A stretch of DNA of 64,000 nt from an uncultured Myxococcales bacterium (GCA_903955385.1 CAJBNH010000002.1:1-64000); one strand, 5' to 3'; positions 1 through 8,954 are shown, numbered from the stretch's first letter. Notes: a model not told the origin generated them from the sequence alone. Numbers and translations: made by a program.

Positions 1-1403
1 ACAAGTGCAGCGGGGGCCAGTGCAAGGGCACGGCGCTGGACTGCAACGACGGCAACGCCTGCACCGACGACAGCTGTCAGGCCGGCGTGGGCTGCGTGAA
101 GGCCGCCAACTCCGCGTCGTGCAAGGTGGGTGACGTGTGCGGCGCGTGCAGCGGCGGCACCTGTCAGGCTGGCAGCGCGCTATGGGACAAGACGTACGGC
201 AGCGTTGGCGCGGACGACATTCACGGCATCGCTCCGACCTCGGGCGCAGGGTATCTATTCGCCGGCAGCGCAGCCGGAAACGGTCCCAACAACACGGACT
301 TCTGGTGCGGTCGGATCAAGGCCGACGGGTCCTTGATTTCCGAGACCAAGCTGGGAGGAGCGGGCATCGACTTCGCCTCCGGAGTCGCGGCATATGGCGG
401 CGGAGCGGATGGCCACATCGTCGTCGGCGCGCGCACTTACGCCAATCAGGACGCCTACTTGTTGCGCCTTGACGCTTCTGGCGTGCAGGTGTGGGAGCGC
501 GTGTACGGGTCCGTCGGACCGAAGGGCAACATCGGCGCCGACCAATTCAATGCCGTCCACGTGACCGAGAGCGGTGGGTTCGTCGCGGCGGGCCGATTCA
601 ACCGGGATAGCAACGGGGCGTCCAACGCAACCGTGGCGGGATTTGACGCGCAGGGCAACTGGTTGTGGGACTACGACGCGTTTACGACCCAATACGGCGC
701 GGACGAGGTGCTGGGCATTGCGCCGGTACCGAATGGTGGCGGTACGGTCGTCACGGGCTACATCGGCGGCCATGAAACCTTCCTGGCGCAGATCTCGCCG
801 ACGGGCAAGAAGCTGTGGCAGTCGATGTTGTCAGCGGGAGCGAACGGGGCCGGATGGGGCGTGCTCGTGCTGTCCGACGGCTTCCTGGTCGTGGGGTCGC
901 GGTCGGAAACGGCGGACAGCGCGATGGAGCTGCGCTTGGTCAAGACCACCCTGAACGGCATCAAGGTCTGGGACCGCACCTATCCGGGGCTGGGGGCCGC
1001 GCGTGGACGAGGGGTCGTGGCGGTGACAGGTGGATTTGCGGTGATGGGGCGGACCTCGACGTCAAACAATGCCCAGAACGACCTGTGGCTGCTGCAGACC
1101 GATGCCAAGGGGGAGCGCCAGTGGGACGCCAAGTACGGCGCCGGAGCCGACGACGCGGGCGAAACGCTGCTGGCCCTTGCGGACGGTGGCTTCCTGCTCG
1201 CGGGCTCGACCGCCAGCAAGGGCGCTGGAGGCTCAGACGGCTGGCTGCTGCGCACCGACCGTTGGGGCTACACCAGCTGCCAGGCGTCGGGGGCGTGCGC
1301 CACGGTCACCACCTGCGATGACGGCAAGGGCTGCACCGCGGATGCCTGCTCTCCGATCGGTGGCTGCTCCAACACCCCGATCGTCGGGTGCGTGGGGCCT
1401 TGA
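1..1403 (+). CDS. Cys-rich/beta-propeller surface protein, 5' end outside window
   Basis: The frame read from base 3 is open to the left edge, so the N-terminus is missing; 466 residues are visible, ending at TGA 1401-1403. It opens with one and a half Cys-rich repeats (CNDGNACTDDSC type). Next come about six or seven repeats of roughly 50-60 residues, each with a pattern like W-x2-x-YG-x-GAD...GGF-x3-G...D-x-WL-x2-TD-x2-G, which is typical of bacterial beta-propeller ('delta-60'-like) repeats. The last 40 residues return to a Cys-rich half-repeat (CDDGKGCTADAC). I infer an extracellular or surface-exposed protein with a propeller head; the ligand is unknown. It has the same stalk-plus-head design as the proteins at 12182-15577, 32061-34139 and 36040-41616. 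It converges on argJ with a 22-base gap. Confidence 0.8.
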   Translation, partial: KCSGGQCKGTALDCNDGNACTDDSCQAGVGCVKAANSASCKVGDVCGACSGGTCQAGSALWDKTYGSVGADDIHGIAPTSGAGYLFAGSAAGNGPNNTDFWCGRIKADGSLISETKLGGAGIDFASGVAAYGGGADGHIVVGARTYANQDAYLLRLDASGVQVWERVYGSVGPKGNIGADQFNAVHVTESGGFVAAGRFNRDSNGASNATVAGFDAQGNWLWDYDAFTTQYGADEVLGIAPVPNGGGTVVTGYIGGHETFLAQISPTGKKLWQSMLSAGANGAGWGVLVLSDGFLVVGSRSETADSAMELRLVKTTLNGIKVWDRTYPGLGAARGRGVVAVTGGFAVMGRTSTSNNAQNDLWLLQTDAKGERQWDAKYGAGADDAGETLLALADGGFLLAGSTASKGAGGSDGWLLRTDRWGYTSCQASGACATVTTCDDGKGCTADACSPIGGCSNTPIVGCVGP

Positions 1404-1425
1404 CGTCGGCAGGGCCGCCGGGGCA

Positions 1426-2634
1426 TCAGGTGCGGTAGGCCCCGTTGATCTCAACGTATTTGTAGGTCAGGTCGCAGCCCCACGCGGTCGCTTGCGCGGC
1501 GCCGGCGTGCAGGTCTGCCGTGAACGTGACCGTGGGCTGCTCGAGCACCCGAAGCGCCGCCTGCTCGTCGAACGGAAGAGGCGTGCCACGGGCCATCAGC
1601 GGCACGTCGCCCAGCCAAAGATCCACCTCGTCGGCAGAGAAGACGGCCGTCGAGTAGCCCAGCGCGCACAACACCCGCCCCCAGTTGGCGTCCTTGCCGA
1701 AGACCGCCGCCTTGACCAGCGAGCTGCCGCAGACCGCCTTGGCCGCCGTGCGCGCCTCGGCTTCCGAGCGTGCGCCGCGCACGACGACCTCCAGCAAGTG
1801 AGTGGCCCCTTCGCCGTCGCGGGCGATGGCCTTGGCCAGCACGACAAGGACCTGTTGTAGTGCAACAAGAAACGTCTCGAAGGCTGGCGTTCCCTGCTGG
1901 ATCAGGGGGTTGTGCGCCGCGCCATTGGCCAGCGCGATCACCGCGTCGTTGGTGCTGGTGTCGCCGTCGACCGTGATGGCGTGAAAGGACCGGTCGGTAG
2001 CCACCCGCAGGGCCTCGTGCAGCGCGTCGGCCGAGATCGCCGCGTCGGTAGTCACAAACCCCAGCATGGTCGCCATGTTCGGGTGGATCATGCCCGAACC
2101 CTTGGCCATGCCGCCCACCGTCACCGCCACGCCGTCCAGGTCAAAACGCACCGCGTGCTGCTTGTCGCAAGTGTCCGTGGTCAGGATCGCTTCGGCGGCC
2201 AGCGGCCCACCGTCCGGGACCAGCGCCGCCGCCGCCCGCACCACGCCATCGCGGATGCGCGCCATCGGCAGGGCCACGCCAATGACCCCGGTGGAACACA
2301 CCGCGACCTGCCCCTCAGGCACGCCCAGCTCGTTTGCCGCCAGCCGCGCCATCTCGGTGGCGTCTTGCAGGCCCTGGTCGCCGGTGCAGGCATTGGCGTT
2401 GCCCGAGTTCACCACGATGGCGTGCAGCACACCCGCTTGGGTTCGAGGCCGCGAGACCAGGACGGGAGCCGCCTGGACCCGGTTGGTCGTGTACAACCCG
2501 GCGGCCGTGCAGGGGATTCGTGACGCAACCATCGCCACGTCGCGCTTGGTCCCGCCCTTGCCCTTGATGTTGGCGACGACCCCGGAGGCCAGAAATCCCG
2601 ACGCTGCGGTCACGCCGCCCTGCACGACCTGCAT
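1426..2634 (-). CDS. argJ: Bifunctional ornithine acetyltransferase / N-acetylglutamate synthase ArgJ
   Basis: ArgJ moves the acetyl group from N-acetylornithine to glutamate (cyclic arginine pathway), and in many bacteria also makes N-acetylglutamate from acetyl-CoA. The 402-residue product has the family signature KGSGMIHPNMATM, with the self-cleavage bond at Ala188-Thr189; the new N-terminal Thr is the nucleophile. The C-terminal half holds the expected GKDANWGRV and the ending EINGAYRT. I chose the ATG at 2634 because AAGGAG lies 6 bases upstream; an in-frame start 36 bases earlier has no ribosome site and adds a non-family extension. It is the last gene of the minus-strand operon 4824-1426, 40 bases after the GNAT gene. 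Whether it is bi- or monofunctional cannot be read from sequence alone. Confidence 0.96.
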   Translation of the reverse strand: MQVVQGGVTAASGFLASGVVANIKGKGGTKRDVAMVASRIPCTAAGLYTTNRVQAAPVLVSRPRTQAGVLHAIVVNSGNANACTGDQGLQDATEMARLAANELGVPEGQVAVCSTGVIGVALPMARIRDGVVRAAAALVPDGGPLAAEAILTTDTCDKQHAVRFDLDGVAVTVGGMAKGSGMIHPNMATMLGFVTTDAAISADALHEALRVATDRSFHAITVDGDTSTNDAVIALANGAAHNPLIQQGTPAFETFLVALQQVLVVLAKAIARDGEGATHLLEVVVRGARSEAEARTAAKAVCGSSLVKAAVFGKDANWGRVLCALGYSTAVFSADEVDLWLGDVPLMARGTPLPFDEQAALRVLEQPTVTFTADLHAGAAQATAWGCDLTYKYVEINGAYRT

Positions 2635-2674
2635 GGGTCTCTCCTTGCCGTGAATGAATAGGCTGTTCAAGGGG

Positions 2675-3205
2675 TTACTTGCCCCAGTGGGGCTTCTCGA
2701 TCAGCGGGATCTCGTCGACCACCGGCGCGTCCGGGTGGGCAGGGTCAACCCAGCGCACGACGGCAATCTCTTCGCAGTGGTCGAACTTGTCGCAATACAC
2801 GCACTCGGTCCACACCTTCTGCGGCAGCGAGTCCTTGGTGACCACGAGGAACCCCGCGCGCTCAAAGAACTTCTGCTGGTAGGTCAGGGCAAACACCCGC
2901 TGCAGCCCGATGTCCGCCGCGTCCAGCATCAGCTGCTCGACCAACCCGCGCCCCACGCCGCCGCCCACGCGCCCCGGCTGCACGGCAAGCGACCGAATTT
3001 CGGCCAGATCCTGTCCCATGATGTGCAAGCCGCCCACGCCAGCCAGCTCTCCGGTGGTGTCATCCACGGCCACCACGAAGTCGCGCGCCGCCTCGTAGAT
3101 CCGCATGGCAGGCCGACGCAGCATCACGCCCTGGTTGGCCCAGTGCTGAATCAGTTGGTGGATCGCGGGCACGTCGGCCATGGTGGCCTTACGATATTGC
3201 ATCAT
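2675..3205 (-). CDS. GNAT N-acetyltransferase, likely short N-acetylglutamate synthase
   Basis: This 176-residue GNAT protein has the acetyl-CoA loop (QPGRVGGGVGRGL) in its middle and a C-terminal Cys-bearing stretch, KVWTECVYCDKFDHCEE, that recalls the short stand-alone N-acetylglutamate synthases (ArgA type) of actinobacteria and deltaproteobacteria. Its place 9 bases after argC and 40 bases before argJ supports that job: the first acetylation of glutamate in arginine synthesis. The start has two adjacent ATG codons (3205 and 3202) without a clear ribosome site, consistent with coupling to argC. Other GNAT specificities remain possible. An ArgA-like enzyme next to an ArgJ suggests either an anaplerotic role or a monofunctional ArgJ. 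Confidence 0.85.
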   Translation of the reverse strand: MMQYRKATMADVPAIHQLIQHWANQGVMLRRPAMRIYEAARDFVVAVDDTTGELAGVGGLHIMGQDLAEIRSLAVQPGRVGGGVGRGLVEQLMLDAADIGLQRVFALTYQQKFFERAGFLVVTKDSLPQKVWTECVYCDKFDHCEEIAVVRWVDPAHPDAPVVDEIPLIEKPHWGK

Positions 3206-3214
3206 TCGATGATC

Positions 3215-4264
3215 TCAGGGGAAAAGTGGATTGGCCGACTCGAGCCCCATTGTCTCGGGCAGTCCGAGGGCCAGGTTCATGTTCTGGACGGCCTGACCCG
3301 CAGCGCCCTTGACCAGGTTGTCGATCACGCTGATGACCACGACCTTTCCCGTGCGCGCATCCACCTGCACGCCCAGATCGCAGCGGTTCGATCCCGTCAC
3401 GTGCTTGGTCGCCGGCAGGTCGCCGACCGGGCGAACGCGGATGAACGGCTCGTGGGCATAGGCGTCGCGGAACAGCTCGACGGCCTGCTCGGTCGTCAGG
3501 TCCCTCTCGAGGTCGAAATAGGCGGTTGTCAGGATCCCCCGCGTCATCGGCACCAGGTGCGGCGTGAAGCTGACCGTGATGGGCAAGCCCGCGAGATCAC
3601 CAAGCGTTTGTTCGATCTCCGGCGTGTGTCTGTGGGTGCCGGCGATGCTGTAGGCCTTGAAGCTCTCGTTGACCTCGGCGTAGTGCACGCCCAGCGCCAA
3701 GCCGCGTCCGGCGCCCGAAACGCCCGACTTGCTGTCGAACACGATGCCGCGGGTGCGGACCAGCTTCTCGCGCAGCAGCGGCGCGGCGGCAAGGGCGCAG
3801 GATGTGGGGTAGCAGCCGGGGTTGGCGATCAGGCGGCGGCCGGGGATGCGGTCGCGAAACAGCTCGGGCAGTCCGTACACGGCCTGGTCGAGCAGCTGTG
3901 GCGCGGTGTGGGGTTGGCGGTACCAAGCGGTGAAGGTTTCGGGGTCACGCAAGCGAAAGTCAGCGCCCAGATCCACCAGCGTGCGGCGGGCTGACAGGAT
4001 CGGCCCCGCCAGCGCCATCGCGTGTCCGTGGGGCAGCGCGGTGAAGACCACGTCGCACTCAGCCGCCAGCTGTTCCGCAGTCAACGTCTGGGCTTGCAGT
4101 CCGGTCAGGCCGGAGAGGTGCGGGTGCACGCGGTCCAGCGGCTGCCCCGCCTGACTGTCGGCACCGACCAGCACGATCTGTACGCGCGGATGGTGGCTGA
4201 GCAGCCGCACCAGCTCGACGCCGCTATAGCCGGTGGCCCCGGCGATGCCCACGCGCAGTGTCAA
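3215..4264 (-). CDS. argC: N-acetyl-gamma-glutamyl-phosphate reductase ArgC
   Basis: ArgC is the NADPH-dependent reductase that turns N-acetyl-gamma-glutamyl phosphate into the semialdehyde, the third step of arginine synthesis. The 349-residue product has the N-terminal Rossmann motif GATGYSG, the active-site NPGCYPT with catalytic Cys151, the KSGVSGAGR segment and the HRHTPEIEQ segment, all usual for the type I enzyme, and full family length. Its ATG overlaps the TGA of the preceding outer-membrane-type gene (ATGA, 4261-4264), so translation of the two is probably coupled. Confidence 0.97.
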   Translation of the reverse strand: MTLRVGIAGATGYSGVELVRLLSHHPRVQIVLVGADSQAGQPLDRVHPHLSGLTGLQAQTLTAEQLAAECDVVFTALPHGHAMALAGPILSARRTLVDLGADFRLRDPETFTAWYRQPHTAPQLLDQAVYGLPELFRDRIPGRRLIANPGCYPTSCALAAAPLLREKLVRTRGIVFDSKSGVSGAGRGLALGVHYAEVNESFKAYSIAGTHRHTPEIEQTLGDLAGLPITVSFTPHLVPMTRGILTTAYFDLERDLTTEQAVELFRDAYAHEPFIRVRPVGDLPATKHVTGSNRCDLGVQVDARTGKVVVISVIDNLVKGAAGQAVQNMNLALGLPETMGLESANPLFP

Positions 4265-4824
4265 TCGAGCCCCTTGAAGTCCCAGCCGACCGTCAGCATG
4301 CCGGTCATCGACTGGCTCGTGTCGCTCAGGTCGAGGTAGTCGAGGGCCCCGCGGACACTGAAGATCCCGCTGCGATAGCCGACGCCCGCTGCGCCGCCGA
4401 TGAGCGACTTCGCGTCGCCCTTGGTCTCGCCGTTCTGGCGCAGGGTCTCATAGTTCAGCGCGAGCTCGCCCGACAGGAACAGGCCGTCCGTCGAGGGCTG
4501 CAGGCGATACACGATGCCGCCGCGCAGGGTGACGACGTCCATGCCGACCGTCATGGTCTGGCCCAGACCGATGTCCTTTTCCTTGTCCAAGGCGCGCAGG
4601 TAGCCCAGCCGGGCCGTGAACGACATCGCTGGCTGCAGCTTCTGCTCGTAGCGGACAATCCCGCCGACCATCGTGCCGTAGGCCTTGCCGAGGTCGCCGA
4701 ACAGCAGATCCAGCCCGGCGTCGATACCGATCACGCGGTCGCGGATCTCGGCGTGGGCCGGCTTGGGGGCCGAGACAGCCATCACCGAAAGCGCTGCAAG
4801 CAGGGCAGCCATCCAGAGTTTCAT
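4261..4824 (-). CDS. Small secreted, probably outer-membrane beta-barrel protein
   Basis: The 187-residue product has a clean signal peptide ending in PAHA/E (about residue 25). The rest is an alternating-pattern, Gly- and aromatic-rich sequence with segments such as GGIVYRLQPS, FLSGELALNYE and GAAGVGYRSGIFSVRGALDYLDL, which look like strands of a small outer-membrane barrel. No family name is recognised. Start ATG 4824 follows GAAGAGG. It is the first gene of the arginine operon and overlaps argC by four bases; the functional link to arginine synthesis is not obvious. On the same strand a TTGACG lies about 60 bases upstream (near 4890), but I see no convincing -10. Confidence 0.75.
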   Translation of the reverse strand: MKLWMAALLAALSVMAVSAPKPAHAEIRDRVIGIDAGLDLLFGDLGKAYGTMVGGIVRYEQKLQPAMSFTARLGYLRALDKEKDIGLGQTMTVGMDVVTLRGGIVYRLQPSTDGLFLSGELALNYETLRQNGETKGDAKSLIGGAAGVGYRSGIFSVRGALDYLDLSDTSQSMTGMLTVGWDFKGLD

Positions 4825-4916
4825 CGAAAGACCTCTTCACTGGTTAAGGGGGCAACGGCGCACGATCCTGCACGCGCCCGCGGAGGCGTCAATGTGCGTC
4901 GTCGCAACTTGATGGT

Positions 4917-6044
4917 TTAGTCAGCGATCACAGGTAGTTCAACCGGAATCAGCTTGAACTGACCATAGCTGTACTCGAGCACACCCGTGACCGAGGCGAA
5001 CTGCGTGCCCACCGGATACTTCTCGCTGTAGACCTTGGTCACCTTGTCGTACCCGGTCAGGTACAGGCCGAAACCGCCGCCCACGCGGACCAGCTTGTCC
5101 GAGTCCGACGTGCCGACGTAGATGTCGCCGTGCGGCTTGCCGTCGGTGCCGTTGGCGAGCGAGTCGCTGACGACCACGTTCTCGATGCGTACCAGCACGG
5201 ACTCGTAGGGCTCGAGCGCGTCTGGGGCGTTCGCCTCGGCGATTGTCGATGGTGGCACCGTCAGAGCGGTAGGCGTGTGGCCCGCGTCCGTCACCGCAAT
5301 CGAGTCGGCCTGCAATTCCGTGAAGCAGTAGTACTCCTTGGCGGTGCCGATGACCGAGATCGTGCTGCCCGGCGCCAAGGCCGCCAGGTCCGTTCCCGAG
5401 CCCTTCATCATCAGGTACATACCCGACCACGCGCCGCCGCCCTGGTCCTGCACGAACACGCCTTCGAAGCCGCTTGCGGTGCGCAGGGGCGAGGTCACCA
5501 CCACATCCTTGACCTCGACGCCCGTCATGAAGTTGTCGAACGCAACCGGCGGGTCTGCGCAGGCCGTCTTCATCGCCTGCAGCTCGGCCAGTGTCTTGAC
5601 GCTCGATTGTCCGTCGGGAGACGTCTCTGGCACGTCGGTTACGGCGGTGTCGGGCGTCGTCGTGTCGGTGGTGGCGTCGGTGGTCGAGTCGATGGTGGTG
5701 TCGGAGATGTCGCTCGTGGTGTCTGGCACGTCCTGCTGCTGCGTGTCCGTCGTCGTGCCCGCCGTGCAGCTGTAGACGGGTGTGCCGCCTGAGAAATCGC
5801 CCTTGCACAGCGCACCTGCACCGCACACCTCGAGCGGCTGCCACGCGCCGCCAGAACACACCAGCACCGCCGATGACGTCGCCGCCATGCCGCACGACTG
5901 GGCTTCCGCCACTGAGCACGCTGCACCTGCCGTCAGCAGGGCCAGTCCGCCCGACCCACCGCTGGAGCTGCCGCAACCACCTGTCACCAGCGCCACCAGC
6001 GTCGTGCCCAAGACCACCAATCCACGAGTGATTTGCCTATTCAT
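4917..6044 (-). CDS. Lipoprotein with Thr/Asp-rich linker and OB-fold-like head
   Basis: The 375-residue product starts MNRQITRG with lipobox VTGGC; AGGAG lies 8 bases before ATG 6044. A short Cys-containing segment (about residues 40-95) is followed by a linker of Thr, Asp and Ser (about 96-145). The C-terminal part resembles the OB-fold modules found in bacterial secreted nuclease-like and DUF5689-like proteins: FDNFMTGVEVKDVVV, GVFVQDQGGG, PGSTISVIGTAKEY and the ending TGVLEYSYGQFKLIPVEL. No catalytic motif is visible. I infer a surface lipoprotein displaying a binding domain. The same general head type occurs at 30567-32057. The reading frame stays open far upstream, but that part lies antisense to glnA and is not coding. 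Confidence 0.82.
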   Translation of the reverse strand: MNRQITRGLVVLGTTLVALVTGGCGSSSGGSGGLALLTAGAACSVAEAQSCGMAATSSAVLVCSGGAWQPLEVCGAGALCKGDFSGGTPVYSCTAGTTTDTQQQDVPDTTSDISDTTIDSTTDATTDTTTPDTAVTDVPETSPDGQSSVKTLAELQAMKTACADPPVAFDNFMTGVEVKDVVVTSPLRTASGFEGVFVQDQGGGAWSGMYLMMKGSGTDLAALAPGSTISVIGTAKEYYCFTELQADSIAVTDAGHTPTALTVPPSTIAEANAPDALEPYESVLVRIENVVVSDSLANGTDGKPHGDIYVGTSDSDKLVRVGGGFGLYLTGYDKVTKVYSEKYPVGTQFASVTGVLEYSYGQFKLIPVELPVIAD

Positions 6045-6254
6045 GTGCGGCGCTCCTGCGTTCGGTCCCGGCCAGAGTGGGGGGCGGGGGCGATAAGTAG
6101 AGCACGACCACGGCTCGCGGCAAAAGGACAGCGTCGGTGACGGCGCGTCGGTCGGGGTCTGACCGCCTCCCCCGAGCCTTGCCGCGTGGGCATTCTTGGG
6201 ACACGATGCCACCAGCTCGGGACTCCCCCCGCCCGGCTCGCGAGGCTTCCCCCC

Positions 6255-7751
6255 ATGACCGTCATCGCTCCTCCCGCGGTCTCCCGCGCGGCTCTGTCCT
6301 CCTTCACGTCTGCTACCAACCCCATTGGCAACGCCCGCCGCTTCATCGCCCAAGTCCGTGCCGACGGCATTGCCATGATCGACCTGCGCTTTGTCGACTT
6401 GCTCGGCGCCTGGCACCACGTCACGCTGCCCACTTCGGCCTTGGACGAGGACGTCTTCACCAAGGGCGTGGCGTTCGACGGGTCCAGCATTCCGGGCTTC
6501 AAGACGGTGCAAGGCGGCGATCTGGTGGCGATTCCCGACCTGGCGACGGCGCTGGCCGACCCGTTCTGGGAGCAACCGACCGTGGGTCTGATCTGCAGCA
6601 TCGCCGAGGCCGACACCCACGAGCCCTTCGCGCATGACCCGCGGACAGTGGCGACCCGCGCCGAGGCCTTTCTGCGCGCCCAGGGCATTGCCGAAAAGAG
6701 TATGTGGGGCCCGGAGTTCGAGTTCTACATCTTCGACCGCATCACGTACCTCAACGACATCAACCAGTCGCAGTACCGCATCGACTCGTGCGAGGCCGAC
6801 TGGAACACCGGTGCCGTCGAAGGGCGCAACCTGGGCGGCCACATCCCGCGCAAGGGTGGCTATCACGCCATGCCGCCGCTGGACGCGCTGTACAACCTGC
6901 GGTCCGAGATGGTGCGGCGCATCGAGGACGCGGGCATTCCCGTGCGCTACCACCACCATGAGGTGGGCGGTCCGGGGCAGTGCGAGATCGAGATCATGCT
7001 GCTGCCGCTGGAGCGCGCCGTCGATGCGGTGATGCTGGTCAAGTACCTGACCAAGATGGTCGCGCGCATGGCCGACAAGACCGTGACCTACATGCCCAAG
7101 CCGCTGTACAACGAGGCCGGCAGCGGCATGCACTTCCACCAGTACCTGGTCCAGGCCGGCAAGTCGCAGTTCTACGAAAAGGGGCCGTACGCGAACCTGA
7201 GCAAGATGGCCCGGCAGTACATCGGCGGATTGCTGAAGCACGGCCCTGCGTTGCTTGCGCTCACCAACCCCGCCACCAACTCGTACAAGCGGCTGGTTCC
7301 CGGCTTCGAGGCGCCCGTCAGCCTTTGCTACGGTCTGGCCAACCGCAGCGCCGCGGTGCGCGTGCCCAAGTACGTCGACACCGACACCGACAAGCGCATC
7401 GAATTCCGCACGCCCGACGGCACTTGCAACCCGTACCTGGCGGTGGCCGCGCAGCTGATGGCGGGCATCGACGGCATCCTGAACGACCTGGACGCCGAGA
7501 AGCTGGGCTTTGGTCCGGTCGACGGCAACCTGTTCGACCTGCCGGTCGAGGAGCGCGCCCGCATCGGCAAGATGCCCGCGTCGCTGCGCGAGGCGGCGCA
7601 AGCGCTAGAGGCGGACCACGACTTTCTGTTGCGCGGAGGCGTGTTCCCGGCCGAGATGATCCAGAACCTGATCCGGCTGAAGCTGCGCGACTACGACGAG
7701 GTGCGCAACCGCCCGCATCCGTTCGAGATGAGCCTGTATTTCGATAGCTAG
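6255..7751 (+). CDS. glnA: Type I glutamine synthetase, adenylylation Tyr replaced by Phe
   Basis: GlnA makes glutamine from glutamate, ammonia and ATP in the cytoplasm. Motifs in order over 498 residues: catalytic-domain start GPEFEFYIFD, HHEVGGPGQCEIEI, NEAGSGMHFHQYL (ATP/Glu region), NPATNSYKRLVPGFEAPV, and RIEFRTPDGTCNPYLA. At the C-terminus the sequence is DGNLFDLPVEE, where adenylylated enzymes have NLYDLP; the target Tyr is Phe427, so control by adenylylation is unlikely. Some loops are non-standard (CEADWNTG at about 190-200), so it is a divergent type I form. I chose ATG 6255, although its ribosome site is weak (CGAGGC); an in-frame start at 6186 is possible. It is divergent from the lipoprotein at 6044 and overlaps the next gene tail to tail by four bases. 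Confidence 0.94.
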   Translation: MTVIAPPAVSRAALSSFTSATNPIGNARRFIAQVRADGIAMIDLRFVDLLGAWHHVTLPTSALDEDVFTKGVAFDGSSIPGFKTVQGGDLVAIPDLATALADPFWEQPTVGLICSIAEADTHEPFAHDPRTVATRAEAFLRAQGIAEKSMWGPEFEFYIFDRITYLNDINQSQYRIDSCEADWNTGAVEGRNLGGHIPRKGGYHAMPPLDALYNLRSEMVRRIEDAGIPVRYHHHEVGGPGQCEIEIMLLPLERAVDAVMLVKYLTKMVARMADKTVTYMPKPLYNEAGSGMHFHQYLVQAGKSQFYEKGPYANLSKMARQYIGGLLKHGPALLALTNPATNSYKRLVPGFEAPVSLCYGLANRSAAVRVPKYVDTDTDKRIEFRTPDGTCNPYLAVAAQLMAGIDGILNDLDAEKLGFGPVDGNLFDLPVEERARIGKMPASLREAAQALEADHDFLLRGGVFPAEMIQNLIRLKLRDYDEVRNRPHPFEMSLYFDS

Positions 7752-8224
7752 GCGCCGGGATCGAAGGTCAGCAGGGCGGTCTTGACCCCCGCCTCGACCT
7801 TGGCCCACAGCGGGAACGGCCCTGCGCCCTCGACCAGCACGATGCGCTCGCCGACCACGAACACGGTCTCGGACAGCACCCAGTCTTCGGCGCCGTGGGG
7901 CAGCAGGAATTCCAGCGTGCAGCCCTTGGAACCCTTCGTGGTGTCGAAGCAATGCTCCGACTTGGGCGCGTAGCCGCGGGCGATCAGGTGGCGCTTCAGG
8001 GCGTCGGTCCAGAACGCAAGGTCGGCCTTGGGCTTGTTGTCGGTCTCGCGGACCTTCAGGCGCACGCCGTCGGCGGTGATCAGCGAAAGGCCGGGGCGAT
8101 CCTCGTACTTCACGAAGCCGGTGGGCGTGTCCATCACGTAGGCGGGGGTGCCGCACGCGGACAGGCCCAGCGTCAGCAACGCCAGTACGAACAGGGACTT
8201 GCGGGTGTTGGTGCAGGTCTTCAT
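7748..8224 (-). CDS. Small lipoprotein of unknown function
   Basis: The 158-residue product has a signal peptide with lipobox LSAC (Cys24) after a KSLFVLALLTLG core. The mature part, about 135 residues, shows no domain I recognise; features are YEDRPGLSLITADGVRLKVRE, a pair of Cys in HCFDTTKGSKGC, and a hydrophobic C-terminal half (DWVLSETVFVVGERIVLVEG). It begins one base after the upstream stop, so it is the third gene of the operon 10186-7748. Its stop overlaps the end of glnA. I infer a periplasmic or outer-membrane lipoprotein working with the two DUF4349-like proteins upstream. Confidence 0.8.
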   Translation of the reverse strand: MKTCTNTRKSLFVLALLTLGLSACGTPAYVMDTPTGFVKYEDRPGLSLITADGVRLKVRETDNKPKADLAFWTDALKRHLIARGYAPKSEHCFDTTKGSKGCTLEFLLPHGAEDWVLSETVFVVGERIVLVEGAGPFPLWAKVEAGVKTALLTFDPGA

Positions 8225-8225
8225 G

Positions 8226-8954
8226 TCAGAACTCCTGCAAGAAGCGGTCGAGGTCGACGGTGTTGAGCCAGTCGAACGGCGACTGGACGTAGGTGATGCG
8301 GCTTTGGCGGTTGAACTGGAAGCTGACGACCAGCCGGGCGTGGCGCACCGAGGCGCGCTCGACCTCCAGCTCGCCGCGCAAGGCTTCGACCTCGCCGACC
8401 AGCTGGCTCATGCTCTGCTCGATGCGCAAGGTCGCCTGAACATTCGAGTCGCCCAGAAAGCCGCGCAGACGCTCGAGAATCTCTTGCTTCGAGCGCAACC
8501 GGTGCTCCAGCTGGGCGATGAGCTCGCCGCGGTCGGCCCGCTGCAGCGACTTTTGCAGCACGATCCCTTGCTTGGACAGCGCGTCGACCATCGGTCCCAA
8601 CTGGTCGGGCGGCAGCTTGAGGTGCAGGTCGTTGTCGGTGACGAGGATCGGAAAGCCGCCGTGGGCCTTGGCCTGGGCAATCGCCTGCTTGCGAACCTCG
8701 TCGGGGTGAATGACCTTGAGGATCAGCGTGGCCGAAAACGCCGTCTGGCGGCCGTCTTGCTCGCTGGTCGGCGGCGAGACCGACACCGGTGCGGCGGTTG
8801 GCGCGGGGACCGGAACCGACGACGCGACCGGTGCAGCGACCGGCTTGCGCGGCTCGGGCTGCGGCGGGGCGATGTCGGCGGCCGCGAGCGCGGGTGTCAG
8901 CAGCGCGGCAAGAACCAACGAATACAGCAGCTTGGAAGGGGTGGTGTGGTTCAT
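8226..8954 (-). CDS. Secreted DUF4349-like protein with coiled coil
   Basis: The 242-residue product has a signal peptide ending near PALAAA, then a Pro/Ala-rich linker (about 28-65). The main domain resembles the extracellular part of DUF4349 proteins: an N-terminal alpha/beta part (FSATLILKVIHPDEVRKQAIAQ), the LVTDNDLHLKLPPDQL segment, and a long charged helix around residues 140-200 that should form a coiled coil. It looks like a shortened paralogue of the next gene upstream. Its ATG overlaps that gene's TGA (8951-8954), so the two are probably made together. Unlike typical DUF4349 proteins it has no C-terminal membrane anchor. The function is unknown. Confidence 0.78.
   Translation of the reverse strand: MNHTTPSKLLYSLVLAALLTPALAAADIAPPQPEPRKPVAAPVASSVPVPAPTAAPVSVSPPTSEQDGRQTAFSATLILKVIHPDEVRKQAIAQAKAHGGFPILVTDNDLHLKLPPDQLGPMVDALSKQGIVLQKSLQRADRGELIAQLEHRLRSKQEILERLRGFLGDSNVQATLRIEQSMSQLVGEVEALRGELEVERASVRHARLVVSFQFNRQSRITYVQSPFDWLNTVDLDRFLQEF

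Noticed and set aside
6045-6254. Sigma-54 promoter before glnA
   Set aside because: No GG-N10-GC pair with flanking consensus was found in the spacer.
6045-7601. N-terminal extension of the 4917-6044 lipoprotein frame
   Set aside because: It is antisense to glnA. The lipoprotein has its own ribosome site, ATG and lipobox at 6044.
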